Positions 6,657-9,899 of a DNA stretch of 9,899 nucleotides are shown piece after piece (within the stretch, counting starts at the first letter, position 1; each line of letters opens with the position of its first letter). The DNA comes from Proteobacteria bacterium UBA664 (GTDB lineage: Bacteria > Pseudomonadota > Gammaproteobacteria > UBA7966). The stretch is from contig DBNU01000221.1 in NCBI GenBank assembly GCA_002299125.1, positions 1 through 9,899 on the forward strand. The letters are read 5' to 3'. A model generated the notes under the pieces. The model saw nothing but the letters and a program-made list of their open reading frames with translations. It made no database searches and had not been told where the DNA came from. The position numbers and the translations under genes are program-made.

Positions 6657-7067
6657 GTGCGCATCAATGACTCGCGCGGCATGAATGTCCCGCCGATGGG
6701 GCGGCACCCACCGGGCCCGGGCCGCAGCCTGTTGCCGCCGGCAGCGGTGGCCGCGTCCGGGCGGGACGGGTCCGACGTGCGTGCGGGCCTTCGGCAGCCG
6801 GCGGCTGCGGCCGCACGCCCGGAATCAGGCCCGCAGCGAACGGCGAATGCGGGCAGTTCCTTGCCAGGGCCGGCCGCAGACGGCAACCGCCGCGCCACCC
6901 GAGCTGACGCTGCGTCGGTCAGGGGCCTGGACGTGACCCCGGGCGCCGAGCGGGTGACTCCTTGGCGCTGGAATCCTCACCTGGATGCGGCAGCGCTGGG
7001 CGATCTCTTCGCCCGGATGGTGGGGGAGGGTGCCCGGGTCGGGACGCGTATCGACGCCTTCGCGTGA
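6657..7067 (+). CDS. Hypothetical protein, Pro/Ala/Arg-rich, possibly genuine
   Basis: A 136-residue reading frame from a GTG preceded by GGGAAAGG 6 nt upstream. I do not recognise it. The first about 95 residues are low in complexity and rich in Pro, Ala, Gly and Arg, as in a disordered region. The last about 35 residues look more ordered (PWRWNPHLDAAALGDLFARM at 101-120) and could form a short helix. Third codon positions are G/C-rich as in the neighbours, which favours real coding but proves little in DNA of this composition. No signal peptide or membrane span is evident. It follows the SapC gene by 82 bp in the same direction and converges on fabI. It could also be a chance frame; a conserved C-terminal block in relatives would settle it. 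Confidence 0.42.
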   Translation: MRINDSRGMNVPPMGRHPPGPGRSLLPPAAVAASGRDGSDVRAGLRQPAAAAARPESGPQRTANAGSSLPGPAADGNRRATRADAASVRGLDVTPGAERVTPWRWNPHLDAAALGDLFARMVGEGARVGTRIDAFA

Positions 7068-7181
7068 GCGCGAACGGGGGTTGCGGCGCGCGCGAATGTC
7101 TCTCGCCTGTAGTTATCTGGCCGGGCGAGACGGGCGGTCGAGGTGCAGGCATGGCGATCGGGCACATCGGCACTGTGGTCC

Positions 7182-7946
7182 TCAGGCCAGCGCAGATAGC
7201 CCGCCATCCACCCGCAGGGTCTGGCCGGTGATGGCCGCAGCCTCGGGCGAAAGCAGGAATGCCCCCGCCTTGCCGACCAGCTCGATGTCCAGACCGCCGG
7301 CCAGGGGAGCGCGCTCCGTGGCCGCCGCGAGCAGGGCGTCGAAGCCGCTGATGCCGGAGGCAGCGCGGGTTGCAAGTGGTCCGGGCGAGAGCGCGTTCAC
7401 GCGAATCCCGACCGGCCCAAGCTCGCCTGCCAGCGCTCGTACGCTGGCCTCGAGGGCAGCCTTCACCGGCCCCATGATACCGTAGCCGGGGACGGCCTTC
7501 TCGGCACCGTAGTAGCTCAAGGTCAGGATGGACCCGCCCCCGCCCATGAGCGGCAGGGCAGCACGGGTCAGACGCATGAGGCTGTGACAGGAGATGTCCA
7601 TGGCCTCGGCGAAACCCGCAGCGGACGAATCGGTCACGCGACCATGCAGGTCTTCGCGTTGCGCGAAGGCGATGCTGTGCAGCAGGGCGTCGAGCCCACC
7701 CCAGCGCACGCTGAGCGCGTCGAACAGCGCCGCCTGCTGCTCCGGCATCTGGACGTCGAGTGGCATGAGCAGCGCTGCGTTCACGCTCTCGGCCAGCGGT
7801 TCGACGAAGCGACGCGCCTTGTCGTTGAGGTAGGTCAGCGCGATCTCGGCACCGCGTGCGTGCAGTGCGCGCGCGATGGCCCAGGCAATGGAGCGATCGT
7901 TGGCCACGCCGACGATGAGTGCACGCAGCGGCCGGGAGGTGTTCAT
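7182..7946 (-). CDS. fabI: Enoyl-[acyl-carrier-protein] reductase FabI (NADH-dependent)
   Basis: A 254-residue short-chain dehydrogenase-type enzyme that reduces the trans-2 double bond of enoyl-ACP, the last step of each fatty-acid elongation cycle in the cytoplasm. Family signs: cofactor motif GVANDRSIAWAIA (13-25), LDV (63-65), HSIAFAQREDL (90-100) and the catalytic stretch YYGAEKAVPGYGIMGPVK (145-162) with Y145, Y155 and K162 at the spacing known for FabI. It ends with GQTLRVDGG (241-249). The central sequence (HSIAFA, DISCHSLMRL) resembles the FabI type seen beside phosphotransacetylase and acetate kinase genes more than the E. coli housekeeping form. The ATG at 7946 overlaps the acetate kinase stop as ATGA, so it is translationally coupled and last in its operon. 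Whether it is the only enoyl reductase of the cell cannot be told from this window. Confidence 0.94.
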   Translation of the reverse strand: MNTSRPLRALIVGVANDRSIAWAIARALHARGAEIALTYLNDKARRFVEPLAESVNAALLMPLDVQMPEQQAALFDALSVRWGGLDALLHSIAFAQREDLHGRVTDSSAAGFAEAMDISCHSLMRLTRAALPLMGGGGSILTLSYYGAEKAVPGYGIMGPVKAALEASVRALAGELGPVGIRVNALSPGPLATRAASGISGFDALLAAATERAPLAGGLDIELVGKAGAFLLSPEAAAITGQTLRVDGGLSALA

Positions 7947-9058
7947 GCTGGATTCTCCGCGAGGATGTGGAGCGCATGTCGCGCCATCATGCGCTCTTCG
8001 TCGGTCGGGATGACGAGAACGGTGGGGGTGATGAGGGGTGCCAGGCGCTCACTCACCCGGCGGCGCACCTCGGTGGCGTGGGTGCCGATGCCGGCGGTGA
8101 ACACCAGCGCGTCGAGTCCACCCAGGGACACGGCCATCTGCAGCGTGTACTTCGCCACTGCGAGCGCGTAGTAGTCGATGGCGAAGGCCGCGCGCGGCGA
8201 GTCACTGGCCAGCAGGCAGCGCATGTCGGAGCTCTCACCCGAGAGGCCGAGCAGGCCCGACTCGTGGTACAGCAGGCGGCGCAGTTCGGCCACTGTCAGG
8301 CCGTGTTCCTCCTGCAGGTAGAGCAGCGCCCCGGGGTCGATGGCACCGCTGCGGGTACCCATGGGCAGGCCGTCGAGCGCCGTCATGCCCATGGTGGTGT
8401 CGATGCTGCGGCCACCCGCAAGGGCACAGAGGCTGGACCCGTTGCCGAGGTGGGCAACCACCACCCGACCGGCGTGCAGCGCCGGGTAGTCCTCGCGCAG
8501 GCGCTCGGCAATCCATTCGTAGGAAAGACCATGGAAGCCATAACGGCGCACGCCACGCGCAGTCCAGGCCTCTGGAATGGCGAATTGCTGGAAAAGTGGG
8601 GCGTGATCCGCGTGGAAGGCCGTATCGAAGCAGGCGATCTGGGGCACATCCGCAAGCGCTGCACTGGCTGCCGCCAGCAGCGACAGGTTGTGTGGCTGAT
8701 GCAGGGGTGCCAGGGGAGAGAGTGCGGCGAGTTCGGCGTGGATGTCGGGTGTGACCCGTACCGGAGCGCGAAAGCGCGTACCCCCGTGCACGACGCGATG
8801 CGCCACTGCCGCGATCTGGCAGTCGAGATCGCTCTGGTCGAGCCAGTCGAGGATGACGCCGAAGGCCTCCGGTTGGCGGGTGGTGGCAGGTAGCTCCCGG
8901 CGCTCCTCGCGTGCAGCCTGCGTGCGCGCCTGGAAGCGTGGCTCGAGCCCGATCCGCTCGACCTGCCCCTCGGCCAGCTCGGCGAGTCCATCCTTGGCGT
9001 AAAGGCTGAACTTGACGCTGGAGGATCCGGCGTTGATGACCAGCAGCGTGGCGGTCAC
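7943..9058 (-). CDS. ackA: Acetate/propionate family kinase (AckA-like), short form lacking the usual metal-binding Glu
   Basis: A 371-residue member of the acetokinase family, which interconverts acyl phosphate plus ADP and carboxylate plus ATP in the cytoplasm. Family positions are readable: N9 (INAGSSSVKF, 8-17), R88 (AHRVVHGG), H120 (APLHQPHN), D145 (FDTAFH), H176 (RRYGFHG), HLGNGSS (203-209), R236 (MGTRSGAIDPG) and the nucleotide loop FTAGIG (320-325). The position after that loop, normally Glu (E384 in the Methanosarcina enzyme), is Thr326. The stretch between VRRRVSERLAP and VLVIPTDEE is some 20 residues shorter than usual, explaining a length below the typical 390-400. The GTG at 9058 is chosen because it gives the conserved N-terminus and overlaps the upstream stop as GTGA; the frame stays open to 9391 only through the other gene. 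It sits between the phosphotransacetylase and fabI. The fold assignment is secure, activity less so. Confidence 0.93.
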   Translation of the reverse strand: MTATLLVINAGSSSVKFSLYAKDGLAELAEGQVERIGLEPRFQARTQAAREERRELPATTRQPEAFGVILDWLDQSDLDCQIAAVAHRVVHGGTRFRAPVRVTPDIHAELAALSPLAPLHQPHNLSLLAAASAALADVPQIACFDTAFHADHAPLFQQFAIPEAWTARGVRRYGFHGLSYEWIAERLREDYPALHAGRVVVAHLGNGSSLCALAGGRSIDTTMGMTALDGLPMGTRSGAIDPGALLYLQEEHGLTVAELRRLLYHESGLLGLSGESSDMRCLLASDSPRAAFAIDYYALAVAKYTLQMAVSLGGLDALVFTAGIGTHATEVRRRVSERLAPLITPTVLVIPTDEERMMARHALHILAENPA

Positions 9059-9899
9059 TTCACCTGCCCTCTGCGTCGGGCGTCGGCCATGAGTACTGCC
9101 AGCGCGCAGGACATCAACCGCGTATGTCGGTTGTCGGCCCGACTGGTCAATATGATCGGTACCCGCGCGCCGAGCACGAGGGCTGCGGCGTCGGCATGAC
9201 TCAGGAAGGTGAGCTGCTTGGCCAGCATGTTGCCAGCCTCGATGTCCGGCACCACGAGGATGTCGGCGCTCCCCGCTACTTCCGAGATGATCCCCTTGTC
9301 GGCCACGGCCTGCGGACTGATCGCGTTGTCGAAGGCCAGCGGCCCGTCGAGCAACCCCCCTGTAATCTGACCGCGCTGGGCCATCTTGCACAGGGCGGCG
9401 GCATCCAGCGTGGCCGGCATGCGCGCGTTGACGGTCTCGACCGCGGCCAGTACCGCCACCTTGGGGGGGCGTTCCGTGCCGTAGACCACCCGCCAGAGAT
9501 TGATCGCGTTCTGGATGATGTCGGTCTTCGCGGCCAGATCGGGGGCGATGTTGATGGCGGCGTCGGTGATGAAGAGCGACTTGTCGTAGGTGGGCACATC
9601 GAGCACATACACGTGCGAGATGCGGCGCTCGGTACGCAGCCCGGATTCGCGGTCCACCACGGCCGAGAGCAGCTCATCACTGTGCAGCGAGCCCTTCATC
9701 AGGCTTTCCACATGGCCATCGGCGGCCGCGCGGGCGGCGAGCATGGCGGCCTGATGCGAGTGCTCGGTGTCGACGAGTTCCCACCGGGAGATATCCACAT
9801 CGGCCTTGTCTGCCGCGGCCTGGATGCGGGCCCGGGGCCCGAACAGCACGGGCTCGATGAGACGCTCGCGCAGGGCCTCGTCACAGGCCTCGATGACAT
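9055..9899 (-). CDS. pta: Phosphate acetyltransferase domain, probably of a bifunctional enoyl-CoA hydratase/phosphate acetyltransferase (5' end outside window)
   Basis: The visible 280 C-terminal residues belong to the phosphate acetyl/butyryltransferase family, which exchanges CoA and phosphate on acyl groups. Typical blocks: EPVLFGP near the left end, MKGSLHSDELLSAVV, RRISHVYVLDVP, LFITDAAINIAPDL, VAVLAAVETVN, GGLLDGPLAFDNAIS, DILVVPDIEAGNMLAKQL and VPIILTSRADN. These match most closely the phosphotransacetylase half of bifunctional proteins with an N-terminal MaoC-like hydratase, which are often followed by acetate kinase and fabI as here. The frame continues past 9899, so the start and any hydratase domain cannot be seen; a stand-alone enzyme of about 310 residues remains possible. 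The stop overlaps the acetate kinase GTG start by 4 nt (GTGA). Acyl-phosphate made here would be the substrate of the next enzyme. Confidence 0.92.
   Translation of the reverse strand, partial: VIEACDEALRERLIEPVLFGPRARIQAAADKADVDISRWELVDTEHSHQAAMLAARAAADGHVESLMKGSLHSDELLSAVVDRESGLRTERRISHVYVLDVPTYDKSLFITDAAINIAPDLAAKTDIIQNAINLWRVVYGTERPPKVAVLAAVETVNARMPATLDAAALCKMAQRGQITGGLLDGPLAFDNAISPQAVADKGIISEVAGSADILVVPDIEAGNMLAKQLTFLSHADAAALVLGARVPIILTSRADNRHTRLMSCALAVLMADARRRGQVK

Noticed and set aside
9059..9391. Upstream in-frame extension of the acetate kinase gene by 111 codons
   Set aside because: It lies within the phosphotransacetylase gene. The conserved INAGSSS block begins right after the GTG at 9058, which forms a GTGA overlap.

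Overview
The window is GC-rich chromosomal DNA from a pseudomonad-type proteobacterium (Pseudomonadota). Codon third positions are strongly G/C, and several genes have long open frames on their antisense strand. A ubiquinone-biosynthesis methyltransferase (UbiG), a SapC-family protein, a PpkA-like Ser/Thr kinase and a phosphotransacetylase-acetate kinase-FabI chain together suggest a gammaproteobacterium, possibly of the Chromatiales/Ectothiorhodospiraceae kind. That placement is inference from gene content. No rRNA, tRNA, CRISPR, insertion sequence or phage gene was seen.

Layout. (1) 1-301, minus: the N-terminal 100 codons of ubiG, running off the left edge. (2) 504-4206, minus: a tight four-gene signalling operon. 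In transcription order it encodes a class III adenylate cyclase with a C-terminal FHA domain, a PP2C protein phosphatase (4-nt GTGA overlap), a membrane-anchored Ser/Thr kinase (13-nt gap) and a small SHOCT-like single-span membrane protein (11-nt overlap). (3) 4207-4557: a 351-bp divergent intergenic region. (4) 4558-6574, plus: a signal-anchored parvulin-type peptidyl-prolyl isomerase followed after 46 bp by a SapC-family protein. (5) 6657-7067, plus: an unrecognised small reading frame. (6) 7182-9899, minus: a translationally coupled chain of a phosphate acetyl/acyltransferase (5' end outside the window), an acetate/propionate-family kinase and an enoyl-ACP reductase, joined by GTGA and ATGA overlaps.

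How the genes may work together. The signalling operon carries writer (kinase), eraser (PP2C) and reader (FHA) of phosphothreonine, with the reader fused to an enzyme that has every residue expected of an adenylate cyclase. The simplest reading is a circuit in which an envelope signal sensed by the kinase changes cAMP output. No type VI secretion genes are visible, although kinase/PP2C/FHA sets are often found with them. The kinase N-terminus and the small membrane protein share a gap-free SHOCT-like motif, which suggests the two proteins are functionally linked. The pta-ackA-fabI chain couples acyl-CoA/acyl-phosphate interconversion to the reductive step of fatty-acid synthesis. Its kinase lacks the usual metal-binding glutamate and a C-terminal segment, so its activity is uncertain.
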